Notes under the pieces: model-generated | What the model was told of the DNA's origin: nothing | What the model saw: the letters and a program-made list of their open reading frames with translations, nothing else | Databases searched by the model: none | NCBI GenBank assembly: GCA_907165065.1 | Contig: OU015523.1 | Coordinates: forward strand, 116,586,246-116,650,245 | DNA: 64,000 bases | Source of the DNA: Caprimulgus europaeus | Taxonomy: Eukaryota; Chordata; Aves; Caprimulgiformes; Caprimulgidae | Reading direction: 5' to 3' | Part shown: piece by piece, positions 40,510-57,338 of the stretch | Layout of the letters: every line of letters begins with the position of its first letter | Position numbering within the stretch: position 1 is the stretch's first letter | Program-made: the position numbers and the translations under genes

Positions 40510-41944
40510 GCAAGTGCTATAGGAGGCAATCCATCTCTCCTTCCTTTGTAAATAATCAGTTGTCTGACATCTTGCAAGTCTTTTTATTTCATGTGACTTT
40601 ATTTCCATTCTCATTCTTTGCTTTTCTTGCAAAATTAGAATTACCTATTTTAGAAAAGAGACTCTCTTACCTTGTCTTTATGTCATGCTTAACGTGGTGA
40701 GGCCAATATCTTAGCTGAGGTCTCCAAGTAATATTTAGTACTAGTTGTATTCATAATAGTAGTAATTAAAGATAAAAATCTGAAGGATATAAATACTTAA
40801 CATAACATTGTTTTATCAGCAAAGTAACTAATAAAAAAATCTTTCTCTTCATCCCTTTCTGTCTCCTTCTTTCCTTCTCTCTTGTCTGTTACACATCTGT
40901 GCCACCTCTGTACATTTGTTTCCTTTGGTTATCTACTTATATAAACTCATATGTCTGTTACAGTGTCTCACAGTCAGACTATTCTGAAAATTGTTTGCTG
41001 CTGTGATATGGTTTTATTTTTATGATCTCCATTAATATCTGAAATCAATACAATGTGCCAATTCTATATGTGATGAAAAAAACTTTGTCTTCCCCAGTCA
41101 GCCTTGAGCCCTGCTCCTGATAAGGTGTGTAGATTAAACCTAACCTGGGGCTGAAATACTGTAGAACACTGTCATTTCTTTGTACATAGTACATAAAAAA
41201 AAAATTCCAGAGACTAAGGCTGGTTTGGCTTTATTTTGTTCTTTTATTATTTTTTTATTTAATTTCTTTTCTTCTTCCTCCTGGAATTTACCCTAGGGAT
41301 TTTATAAAAGGTGTTTTATAATAAAGTGCTTCATTGTTGGTGAATACTGTCACCAAATTCAGTATCAGATATTTAAGCAGGTCTGTGAGGTTTGCATGAG
41401 CTTTGTGAGTTAGTGGTATTGAGAAGGTAAAAAGGAAAATGAAGCTCTGAGGAAGCATTAAAAAGAGACAGAGAGAGAAAAACCCTTTGATATCTCAGTC
41501 TATTCCTTGCCTCTTCTTTCTGTGTGCTCCTTAGTTATAGTTCAAATTAAACTAAGTCCAGGCAGCTTTAGATTTCAGATAAAAATACACAGGGAAAGTC
41601 TCCTGCTACAGTCTTTTAGATTTAATTGTGACCCTTTTGTACACATCTAAAAGATATGTAACATTAGGTAGCTTTCTATCCTTTAAAAAAAATATATGTC
41701 TGTTCTGGAATTAAGTAGAAATTAGTATCAGAGATTGACAGAAACATCAAATTTCTATTATTCTGATTTTTTAAAAAATTCCAGCTCTGAAACAAAAGTT
41801 TTTGGTTTTTTTTTTTAAATTCTCTGACAAATGGCAATTCTATAAAGGAAAAGACTACAAACCATTAAAATATTTTGTTTCAACATTACAGGAATGTTTT
41901 GTTTTAAGGGATCATTTTGAATGTTTTGGTTAATTTGATTAACC

Positions 41945-42019
41945 AAATCTATATTCTATGATTTTGATCATATTCTATGATTATGATTCTATAAAATCTA
42001 TATTCTATGATTTTGGTCT
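41945..42019 (+). repeat. Duplicated CR1-tail-like motif
   Basis: A 22-base sequence (AAATCTATATTCTATGATTT then TG) occurs at 41945-41966 and exactly again at 41994-42015, with a third partial TATTCTATGATTATG between them. ATTCTATGATT resembles the CR1 3' microsatellite, but no CR1 body is attached. Confidence 0.75.
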
Positions 42020-42237
42020 AAAGGAAATGAACCAAAATAAAACTGTGATATTTCCTGAGGCAAAAAGATAAACTTTTCCCATTAAAAATGATGTTAAAGA
42101 TGATATATTGTAGAAAGTTTATCCATTGTTTTTAAAAAAACTGATCAATCTAGGTATTTTAGAGGCAGTTTACAAATGATGTAAGTAGTGTTCTTACTTT
42201 TCCTATTTTGTTGTTTGAAGTACTATTGCCTGTGATG

Positions 42238-42292
42238 ACATTATTATTATTATTAATAATATTAATATTTATTTTTTGATTTTATTTGTATT
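42238..42292 (+). repeat. (ATT)n and AT-rich microsatellite
   Basis: ATTATTATTATTATTAATAA followed by TATTAATATTTATTTTTTG. Simple AT repeat. Confidence 0.8.
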
Positions 42293-43257
42293 ATTACAGA
42301 TCTAGCAGTACTTATCACTACACCTGCAGTGATCTTATCAATCTAGACACCACACAAATCTTAAACTAAAAGTTAGTACTTAATTCACATCTTTTCAGTC
42401 CCTTGCTATGTATTTTATGATTTATTTCATGTAGGACATAATACTTTTAAGCTTGAAAACTATCTTTTTCTTTTTCCTGATAGTGGTTACTACATTTTCT
42501 TTTTTTCAAAAATTTCTAGGCAATGCAACAATATTTTTAGAAAACTTTGCAACATTTCGGTATCCTGGCTGGCTTCCTCAACATTGTCCAGTTCAAAGTC
42601 ATTTGCATTTTTCAATTAACATTGTTTACTCCCTCTTCAAATCATTAAGGAAGAAGCTAAATGTGATAGATGACAGTGTTTAGCACATGACATGAGGCCA
42701 ACATCTTTGCATTTGAGCATCTCACATTTAAAAAGATTTTCAGGTCCTCTGACCATTTTGCCATCTGCTGTTTGGCCAAAAAGCTGCTACTCCATGTCCT
42801 TCCAGGAGAGCCCAGAACTCTAGAATAACTGCAGATATTTTCAAATGCAAAATCTATCTGGAGTGTGGCTGTCTGCAAGCATTTTGATGACAGTTTTCCT
42901 TCCAACACCTAAGCAAACAATGGCAGTATGTAAAGCAACATCAGCGCCCAAAGCACATTTCCTTTACTGTCAGTGGCATCCTTGAAATTGTGCTGATTAA
43001 AGGGCACTTGACAGGGAGATCCAGCTAAATGAGCACAAACTGATCTTCCTGAATGCTCTGAACACTCATTAATCTGCCATGCCAAGTGCCAATGCTGACC
43101 TTGCAAATGCTGAAAGTTGCAATGTAATGTTAACTATACTATAGGATCAGTTCCCCTTTGCTCCATCCCTGCCCCCAACACTGGAATTCAGGCGCTGGAG
43201 AACCTTCTTGAAGAAAATACATTTGCTCGTGAAAACTATGGCATGGCTCCTAAACAT

Positions 43258-43522
43258 GATGAAAGTAATGGTTTTAAACTGACTGAGGATAGACTTAGAT
43301 TAGAGACTAGGGAGAAATTCGTTGCAATGGGGGTGGTGAAACACTGGCACAGGTTGTCCAGAGAGGTAGTAGAAACCCCATGCCTGGAAACATTCAAGGT
43401 CAGTCTGGATGTGGCTCTGAGCTACCTCATCTAGTTGAAAATGTCCCTGCTCACTGCAGGGAGTTGGAACTAGATGACCTTTAAAGGTCCCTTCCAACCC
43501 AAACCATTCTATGATTCTATGA
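43258..43522 (+). mobile_element. CR1 retrotransposon, plus orientation, truncated
   Basis: The plus frame encodes the ORF2 C-terminus: LRLETREKFVAMGVVKHWHR, LSREVVETPCLETFKVSLDV and ALSYLI, then a stop. The 3' UTR (GTCCCTGCTCACTGCAGGGA, CCCTTCCAACCCAAACCATT) and the tail CTATGATTCTATGA follow. It includes the end of one frame but none of the reverse-transcriptase core. It may extend a little further 5', but I cannot recognise it there. Confidence 0.92.
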
Positions 43523-43955
43523 CAAATAGTATTCCAAAAGGGAATAAAGAGATATCAAGTCTAACACTCCTTTTCTCTTACTAATATAATGGCATAATAT
43601 GTATTAAAGAGGTGGAAGAGGAATGTCTTTATAGTCATTTGATGGCCCATGTGAAACAGCCTGTCCATTTCAGTCCATGACTAGATAGATAAATTTGTCC
43701 ACTTATTTCATTGCCCTAAGGTAGCTTGGGGTTTTTTCAGTACTGTTCTCTTTTCAGTAGATGAGTGTGCTATAGAAATGTTTTGCCACTCTGATATCAG
43801 ATCAGTCAACTAGATACTATAGAGGGAAATATTTAATAAAACTATAAATAAGATGTCAGGAATTTGAGTTCAAAATTTCCTCCAGTTGAGTATTCTACAA
43901 TTTCTATAATTTTTCTAACTTATTTTCCAATTTTTTATGTAATGGATTATATTAA

Positions 43956-44060
43956 TCCCCCTGTCCCCCCCTGCCCCAACAAATAAACCCAAAAGAAAAC
44001 AAAACACCACCCTCCCCCCCTAAAAAAACCGCACCAAAAATAATAATTAAAAAAAAAAAT
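43956..44060 (+). repeat. C/A-rich low-complexity tract
   Basis: C runs (CCCCCTGTCCCCCCCTGCCC), then A/C-rich text with few T, ending in an A run. Confidence 0.75.
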
Positions 44061-45909
44061 TTGGAAAGATGGAAAAATATATAAATGGATGCTAGGGACT
44101 GATACTCTTACAGGCAGGGGACCAGAAACTTAAATAAAGTAATAAATTGCCAGAAAATCAAACTGGCTTCAGCTACAGCTGTTGTCTCCCAGAAAGATTT
44201 CAGGCTAGGTATGGTAAGGAATGTATCTACCTCAGAAGTATACATTACAAAGTCTATACTTTTAGGTTCCTGATCCTTGTCATGGGATATGTAGCTATTT
44301 GTTTGGTACCCAAGCTCTCTTGTGTAATATCTGAACAGACTGAGATACTTCAACAAGTGATTCAGAAAATTTTTGTATCAAGAATGCAAAAGACAACAAG
44401 GCAGATGCAGATCACTAGGTCTTTCAGAACTATTGTTCACTTGGTTTTCCAATCTGAACTTTACCCTGAAGATAGACTTATTTTCTCACAGAAAATTGCT
44501 AGAGGAGGAGGAAACTTTCTTATATCTTAGCCTGGTAACTACAATATGCTCCTAGGTCTCATTCCCTCCTTAGCCTGAGTGTGTTCAAATTTATATTCTT
44601 CATTATCCAAAAAGTGCCATACTTATCAGTGTATAACCTACTTTTCTTGGAAAAAGGGTGGAAAAGACATAATACAAAAGAGATGAGACCACAATCTATC
44701 CATTCTATTAAATTTATCTTTCTTGTCAAAAAATAATTCTGGATGTGTGACTCATTTGACGTAGAGACATCTTATACGTACTTGGAGACTGGAATGTGAA
44801 AAAGAATTGATAAATAATGACAATTTCAAATCGAGGCACCAGTTGCTTAAGGATTTTTGGATTGCATCTTGTTCAAGTACCTAAATTCTTCATGTTGTAC
44901 TCTACCTCATGCTAGAATAAGTAAAGAAGAATTTGGAAATTAAAGAAATTTCTAGAGATTAGATAAAGATAAATTCTCAACATCTGGTTCGTTTTTCTTA
45001 CTGAATTGTTTAAAACAGCATTGAAGACTTTAATAGTTCTCCTGGAGAAATTTGACATATGTACAAGGTTCCAACAAAGTGAAATGAGGTAATGTTACCT
45101 CTCTTGAGAAAGAAAGCAAAGAAAGAGCTCAGCCAACCTAATTTCACTTCTGCAACAGACAATTGTTCACAAGAAATGGGCAATTTCCTTCTGTTGTCAT
45201 AAAGAAAGTATAATGTGGAATCTTCAAAAATGAATCTTATCAAGCCAACCTAATATCCAGTTCAGAGCATGAGTAACTGTATCTTAAGATAATTATTTTT
45301 TTATTATCACATATGAACATTCTTATAAACACTCTAAGAAGATATGAATCTAGATTTCCCTGTGTTAGGTGCACAAATGACTTTAAAACTTTATTAAAAC
45401 TGTATTTCTCAGTTGTTATCTTTCCAACAGGAGAGATAAGCTCAATGGCCTTCTTAGAAATCTGCCTTGAATAAATTTTTAATTGATATTTGCAACACTG
45501 ATTTGAGTTATGATAAACAGAGTGTGGTTATTAAATGTGTAAACACTACCATGCTGGATGAAGTTGCTCCTAGAACAGAATAATCTGCTGCTGAAATACT
45601 ACATGAGGAATTATTGACTGAGAAGCAGTTCTGCAGAAAACAAGACCTAGAAAATTAAAATGGCTCATAATCTAAACGTAAGTCAACAATGTCATTCCTT
45701 GTTAAAAAAGGTAAATATCATATTCTAAGTATGCAAAGAAGTAATATGTTTCAGAGATATGAAATAGTCTTTCAATTCTACCCTGCTCAGGTGAGGTACA
45801 AGATGGAAATGTACCCTATCTTCACAAAAACTGCTTACCATCCTGGATGGACGACATGAACTAATTGGAAATCAATCACAAGAAAACAAGAAATATGAAA
45901 AGAAATGTA

Positions 45910-46195
45910 GAAAACAGGATCAAACAGGATCATCAGACTAAAATTGGACTTGTTTAGTCTTTAAAAAACAAGTGGACACATGTTGGTTTTTTTCAAACTC
46001 TTAAGGACTTCTGGAAATATCAGTTGGAGAAGCTATTCTCATATTTTATAAGACAAGACATAATAAGCTTAAACTGAAAGAGAACATATTAAAACAGGTT
46101 AAGAACTATGGAAGTAAAACTTATGAAAGGTCTAGTTTGGTTTGGGATGGATTGTCCAAGGTAGCTATGAAATCTACACCACTGTAAAGAGATTC
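45910..46195 (+). mobile_element. Possible ancient CR1/L3-like remnant
   Basis: Scattered resemblance to the end of old CR1 ORF2 in plus orientation: GGACTTGTTTAGTCTTTAAA, CATAATAAGCTTAAACTGAA, AAAACAGGTTAAG and GGATGGATTGTCCAAGGTAG, in the right order. There is no preserved frame and no tail. This could be chance similarity. Confidence 0.3.
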
Positions 46196-49175
46196 TAAAA
46201 CAAAAATTATTCTGTAATTATTTAATAATTAACTGTTTTGGTTTTGGTTTTGGTTTGTTTTCTTTTTTTTCCCTAGGGCAGCTTAGTCTGAAATTCAAGA
46301 GATCATATTCTTACCTTCGATCTTGGTCTGTTACTATCTTTTCATTCTTCAGTGTCTGCATCCAAAAAGCTGAGGATAGTAGTGTCCTACTTGGTAATAA
46401 CCTCTGAAGTACAATTCAAAAAACACCTGTACCCCTAATATATTCAAATGCAGTTTTCAAATATCTTCTAAGATGCAATCTTTGTTCTTCATTAAGAGGA
46501 AACTGTTATTCAACATGTTCCTAAAATGAGACTATCTCCAAGAAAGTAGTTAGTCACACACTACAGGCCTTCTCATCCTGCACAGTATACTTTAAGAATC
46601 ATTAATATGCCCCAAGAAACTTCATATTATTCTTTTCAAAATCTTTTGACAAGCACTCTTGGCAAATGCAGTAATAGACCTGCCTTCCAGTTACTACTTT
46701 AAATATTAATGGATTCCTGATAGACCTTGCTGCTCCCAGAGTTCAAATCGGGAGTCATGAAACCCAAATGAATGTGCTGAATATGAATTCAGAGCAGAGC
46801 CAGTTAAAGCAAAATTAAGATGCTCTCTTTGGAGTAGCCTTGCCATGGGGAAAATCAGGTGTTAGTCTTAAAACAGATGCTAGACATACAGAGTGATTGT
46901 TACTATAATAAACAAGAAGTGGTTATGGTTACAACTAAGCAAATGTGAGTTTTTGTGAGGCAAAACTCTCAGGTTTCTTTCAGTCTGTTCAACATAAATG
47001 TGGCCTTCATTACTGTAGTTATCTGAGTTTCTCTCAATTTATAATACATTTATTCTCACACCACCACTGTCAGGAAATTGTTTTTACTTCCATTTCATAA
47101 ATGAGGAGATATAGTAGAAAGAGAGGCACTTAATAGAAAACTCAAAAGATTAATTTAAGACCTTCAGAGTCTATCTAATCCCTGAATTATGCTTCTTTTT
47201 GCTGGATGACTTCTGGTAGTGCTCACCTACTGCAGCAGCAGAAGAGGACATCAAGTGTATTTCAGAAAAGACTAGTTGCAAAACATAGCAGAGTTAAGAA
47301 TTAATAATACATTAAGATATGTTCCAGGTTGTGAATATATAGAAGTGTGATGTTGCTCTCTTCTAAAAGGGGACAACTCTTTTGAGAAAGGTAACAATTA
47401 ATAGCCTAAGCCAGAACTGGGACTGGGTCCAAATACCAGTGAAGAAACCCCAGGCAGCTGCATTCATTGGGAATTCACTACACTCACAATGAAGGATACA
47501 GGATCACAGACCGAAGTGTTCCCGCTGCAAAGCTCTCTCCTTTCTGACACAGCAGTTCTCTCCTGAAAGGAACAGCCTCCAGTCCAGTACTGTCAGTCTT
47601 CTGTGTCCTCATTTCTGTCTGAAAACCAAACAAAAAATAAAAAGTACAACCCCAGATGAAAGAAAAGTTAGAGTATCTCTGGAGTCCACTAGGAACTGTG
47701 CTTTCATTAATGATTTGATTTTGAAATGAAATGACGAAGTGATACAAGAAATATCTAAGGGAAATATCTTAGAGTCAGGTAGATAGAAAGAGCTATTTCA
47801 CAAACTGAAAGTACAGAAAATTTTTAATCACTCCAGTTTGAAAAATAAAAAGAGCAGTCAGAGATGACAGCATGTTTCTGCAAAAGCTGCCAAGCTCAAA
47901 ATCCTTTAGCAGTTATTAGCATCACGAAGGACTTCAAATATTGCTCAGTGTACAAGGCCACAAACCTGCAGATGTGCCAGTTAGCAAGATGGATCAAAGG
48001 AAGTGTACAGAAAAGGCTGTTTTCCCTATTGTTCCCTCTTCTCACCTAACAGCAATGTTTAAATGAGTGTTCTTTTAAAGTTATGAAGTGATAATTTAAA
48101 AATAAACAGAAGTGAGGTGCATTAAACTGTGAAATTAAGTCATCATTTTCTTAAGAGGAATGAATTTATTATTTCAAAATAGCCAAGAGAAGATGAGAAA
48201 GAGAAGAGAAGCTTTGGTATCAAAGTAATGTTTCTGAGCTCTCTTAGGTGAGGAGATGATGAACAGATGTATTTAATTTAATTAAGTACAGTTATGTTTG
48301 GTATACATTGTATGTCACTTCAGTAAAATAATTTAAAAATTAATTATTTAAATAAAGGCCTTATGAATGGAGCTGGTCTAAATGCCTTTGAAAGAAAACT
48401 CCTTGTCAGAAAATACCTGGTAGCTGAAAATTAAAAGCCTCACAGAAAAGAGTCTAATTTCTTAATTAAACATGGTGAATTTATTTATAAATGTAAAAAT
48501 ATTTCAGTTAATTTTTTTTGAAATAAAAATAAACTAGTTTCCTGATTCAGAGTACATATTCTGGTTTTTATTTTACATTGTAGAAGGTAATATGAGACTT
48601 ATATGAAATGATAAAATAGTCAATATGTAAATATTTTAAGATAATTTCAACAAATTATTTCAGTCAGGTTGAACTGAATTTTAAGAAGATTAGAAGGGGG
48701 GATTTGGTTAGGCAATATTTTTGTGATTATGAAAACATTTATTGTCCTCAAATATAAAAAACTGAAAATCTCTAAACTGTTCATGGAAAGGAAATTAGGT
48801 TCATAGCCAGTGTGATGTCTTGGTAATGCTTCTTTGTATTGACACATCTTGAATTGTAGTGTCTTAATCTATGAAGCCACCAGGGATACAGACAATCCTT
48901 TCAGGTCTGAGTTTTATGAGCACTTAGTGATAGATAAATGCTGTTCAAAGAGCTTTCAGTGTGAATAGAAAAGATTAACATCCAAGGAAATAGATATAGG
49001 AGTTCTCCATAGATAGCTAAGGACAGTCCTAGCTGCAGTCATCAGCGTTTTATGTCCCTTAGCTGGCAGATCATGCCTTCTAAATTACTTCGAGATTGTC
49101 TGTGCTTAAGGAAGGCAGGTACAGAAATTTTAAGGATTAAGTAAGTAGCAGTATTCCTAAAGTGATCTTAATTAA

Positions 49176-49211
49176 ATTCTTAAATTAATTCTTAAATTAA
49201 TTCTTAAATTA
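49176..49211 (+). repeat. Three perfect 12-bp tandem units
   Basis: ATTCTTAAATTA is repeated exactly at 49176, 49188 and 49200, then degenerates into AACATTAAATTAATTT. Confidence 0.88.
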
Positions 49212-49727
49212 ACATTAAATTAATTTCTGCCCTGTGCCACTCCTTTTCTGTTTTCTAGTTCTCTGATACCTTTCCAAGCTCAGCCAACACTGCCTGGCTG
49301 CTTTACTTGAGTAGTCATTTCTTTGGAGAAAACTTCCCTCAACATGATCGCTTGGTCCTGTGTGAGTAGCAACAAATAAACCTTCTTGACAACTGCTGTC
49401 AAAGTGCAAAACCTCACAGCAAAACAAGTGTGAACACTAATTGCATATAATAGGCCGTATTTCCACCAGGAGGTCACCCATCTTGGCTAAATACTGTGCT
49501 GTGCCACAGTCCTGCAGTGGCCCTGTGAAGGAGCTTCGTCGTGGCTATTTCACTGTATGGGTCCAGATGAGGCATAGCGCTGGAGGTACAGCATGGTGTC
49601 ATGCTGAGGAACGCCCAGTGGGACTTGTTCTGGATTGGTGTCCTTTCACCAGAGCAGCATTTGCCTACTTGTATTCTGAATGTTAGATCAGTGTAAAAAA
49701 AAAGACTAGAATCCTTGCAAATGTGTG

Positions 49728-49827
49728 CATGTGTGTATATACATATATATATGTGTGTGTATATATATATATACATATATGTATATTTATATATATACAT
49801 GGGAGCCAGCTGTATATATGCATATAT
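49728..49827 (+). repeat. TG/TA microsatellite upstream of a CR1
   Basis: GTGTATATACATATATATAT and GTGTGTGTATATATAT-type sequence to 49800, then GGGAGCCAGCTG, then TATATATGCATATATATG. It abuts the CR1 that begins at about 49828. Confidence 0.88.
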
Positions 49828-50460
49828 ATGACTCAGCAACGTGCATTTGCAGCCCAGAAGGCCAACCGTATCCTGGGCTGCATCAAGAGAAAAGTGGCCA
49901 ACAGGTCAAGAGAGCTGATTCTCCCCATGTACTCCGCTCTCGTAAGGCCCCACCTGGAGTACTGCGTCCAGTTCGGGAGCCCCCAACACATGGACATGGA
50001 GCTACTGGAGTGAGTCCAGAGGAGGCCATGAGAATGATCTGAGGGCTGGAGCACCTCTGCTATGAGGACAGGCTGAGAGAGTTGGGGCTGTTCAGCCTGG
50101 AGAAAAGAAGTCTTAGAGGAGACCTTCTAGTGGCCTTCCAGTACCTAAAGGGGCTACAGGAAGGCTGGGGAGAGACTTTTTACAAGGGCAGGGAGTGACA
50201 GAACAAGAGGTTATGGTTTTAAACTGGAAGAGGCTAGATTTAGATGAGATCTGAGGAAGAAATTCTTTACTGGGAGGGTGCTCACTGGAACAGGTTGGCC
50301 AGAGAAGCTGTGGCTGCTCCTCCCTGGAAGTGTTCAAGGCCAGGTTAGATGAGGCTTTGAGAAACCTGGTCTAGTGGAAGGTGTCCCTGCTCATGGCAGG
50401 GAGGTTGGAACTGGATGATCTTTGAGGTCCCTTCCAACCCAAACCATTCTATGATTCTAT
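49828..50460 (+). mobile_element. CR1 retrotransposon, plus orientation, truncated
   Basis: 5'-truncated copy of about 630 bp. It starts at TQQRAFAAQKANRILGCIKR and continues [20 protein letters not shown] and LEYCVQFGSP. After a frame change comes GGAGCACCTCTGCTATGAGG and the rest of ORF2. The 3' UTR has GTGTCCCTGCTCATGGCAGG and CCCTTCCAACCCAAACCATT, ending in CTATGATTCTAT. Less degraded than the other copies here, but broken by a stop (TGA at 50011) and frameshifts. Confidence 0.94.
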
Positions 50461-50530
50461 TATATGTATATACATATATATATATATGTATGTATGTGTA
50501 TATAAATATATGTATGTATATATATATAAA
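50461..50530 (+). repeat. TA/TATG microsatellite downstream of the CR1
   Basis: TATATGTATATACATATATA followed by TATGTATGTATGTGTATATA and related units. It starts exactly where the CR1 tail ends. Confidence 0.88.
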
Positions 50531-50793
50531 AAAATATATTTCCATGAAATTCATGCTTTCATGTTGAATATCTTATAAGAAAAGATCTCAAAGGCCTTGA
50601 AGTTGATATCTGGCCCTCTAGATAATTGAAGGGGAACAACTCACTCTCCAGGTGATTATTAAGGAAAAGATCTGTTTGGAGATATTTGAACTGAATGTAT
50701 TTTGAGGAACTATTCTCATTTAAGGTATTTTTAATGATCCTCTTTCAAAATGACCTGTTATTTTTATTGTTTGTTGCTTTATACATATATACT
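50531..50793. other. GRM5 intron between CR1 and LTR
   Basis: About 260 bp of unremarkable AT-rich sequence. Confidence 0.5.
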
Positions 50794-51803
50794 TGTCATG
50801 GTTTAGCCTCAGCCAGTAGCTAGGATCACATGGCTGTCCCTCACTCCTCTCCTTATGGTGGGATGGGGAAGAGAAAATATAATAAAGGGCTTGTAGGTCA
50901 AGACAAGGACAGGGAGGGATCACTGACCAATTATGGTCATAGGCAAAACTGACACAATTTGGGGAACAAAATGAATTGAATTTGTTACCAATCAAATCAG
51001 AGTAGGATAATAAGACATAAAACCGCATCTTAAAACACCTTCCCCTCTACCCCCCCCTTCTTCCTGGGCTCACCTCTTGTCCTGATTTCTCTACCTCTTC
51101 CCCTTCAATGCCCCAGAGGGACAGAGAATGGGGGTTGTGGTAAGTTCATAATATGTTTTTTCTGCCACTCCTTCCTCCTCAAAAGATAGCTCCTCACATT
51201 CTCCACTGCTCCATTGTGGGATCCCTCCCACAGAAGACAGTCTTCCACACACTTCTCCAGTGTAAGTCTTTCCCATGGGCTGCAGTTCTTCACAAACTGC
51301 TCCAGCATGGGTCTTTTCCTTGGGCTTCAGTCTTTCAGGAACAGACTGCTCCAGCATGGGCTTTACACAACGTCATGGACATCTTTGAGCGCAGACACCT
51401 GCTCCAGCATGAGGTCCTCCATGAGCTGCAGGTGGACATCTGCTCCAGCGTCAACCTCTATGGGCTGCAGGGGGACAGCCTGCTGTCTCACCATGAGCTG
51501 CAGAGGAATCTCTAATCCAGCATACCTCTTCCTCCTCCTCTTCTTTCACTTGCCTGGATATCTGTGTAATTGTTTCTCTCACATCTCATTCCTCTCTCCG
51601 CTACAGGTTGTTGTGTTATCCAACAACTTTTTCCCCTTCTTAAATACATTATCACAGAGGCACTTCCACTGTTGCTGATGGGCTCACCCTGGGCTATAGG
51701 TGGGTCCACCTTGGAGCCAGGGAAGCTCCTTGCAGCTTCTCACAGGAGCCATCCCCATAGTCCCTCCCCCACTTCCAAAACACTACCACACAAACTCAAC
51801 ACA
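50794..51803 (+). mobile_element. Solo ERV LTR, nearly complete, ~1.0 kb
   Basis: It starts TGTCATGGTTTAGCCTCAGC and has the block GGTGGGATGGGGAAGAGAAA near the 5' side. A GC-rich middle follows, with TGCTCCAGC(A/G)T recurring at about 51298, 51347, 51400 and 51441. The 3' part carries GTTGTTTCTCTCACATCTCA when aligned to the family (here GTGTAATTGTTTCTCTCACA), then CCAACAACTTTTTCCCCTTC, CTGATGGGCTCACCCTGGGC and CTTGCAGCTTCTCACAGGAG, ending CTCAACACA at 51803. ATACT immediately before and ACACT immediately after match in four of five bases, consistent with a worn 5-bp target duplication of an ERVL-like integrase. No internal viral genes and no second LTR are present, so it is a recombined solo LTR. 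Open frames on both strands here are LTR artefacts. Confidence 0.9.

Positions 51804-57338
<5,535 letters not shown>

Larger units (their letters stand above)
40279..43257. other. GRM5 intron, small repeats only
   Basis: AT-rich intron with a 15-bp direct repeat at 40474-40509, CR1-tail-like duplicates at 41945-42019, an (ATT)n stretch at 42238-42292 and a less AT-rich candidate conserved stretch at 42660-43110. No gene recognised. Confidence 0.55.
43523..49727. other. GRM5 intron, no gene recognised
   Basis: About 6.2 kb of AT-rich intron with a C/A-rich stretch (43956-44060), a possible ancient CR1 (45910-46195), a 12-bp tandem repeat (49176-49211) and an unexplained less AT-rich block (49441-49690). 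The 127-codon plus frame at 44147-44530 matches no family I know. Confidence 0.55.

Noticed and set aside
44147..44530. 127-codon plus-strand open frame
   Set aside because: Unrecognised composition without domain or upstream signal; treated as chance.
51091..51678. Overlapping open frames of about 90-155 codons on both strands
   Set aside because: They lie inside the LTR at 50794-51803 and are produced by its non-coding sub-repeats.
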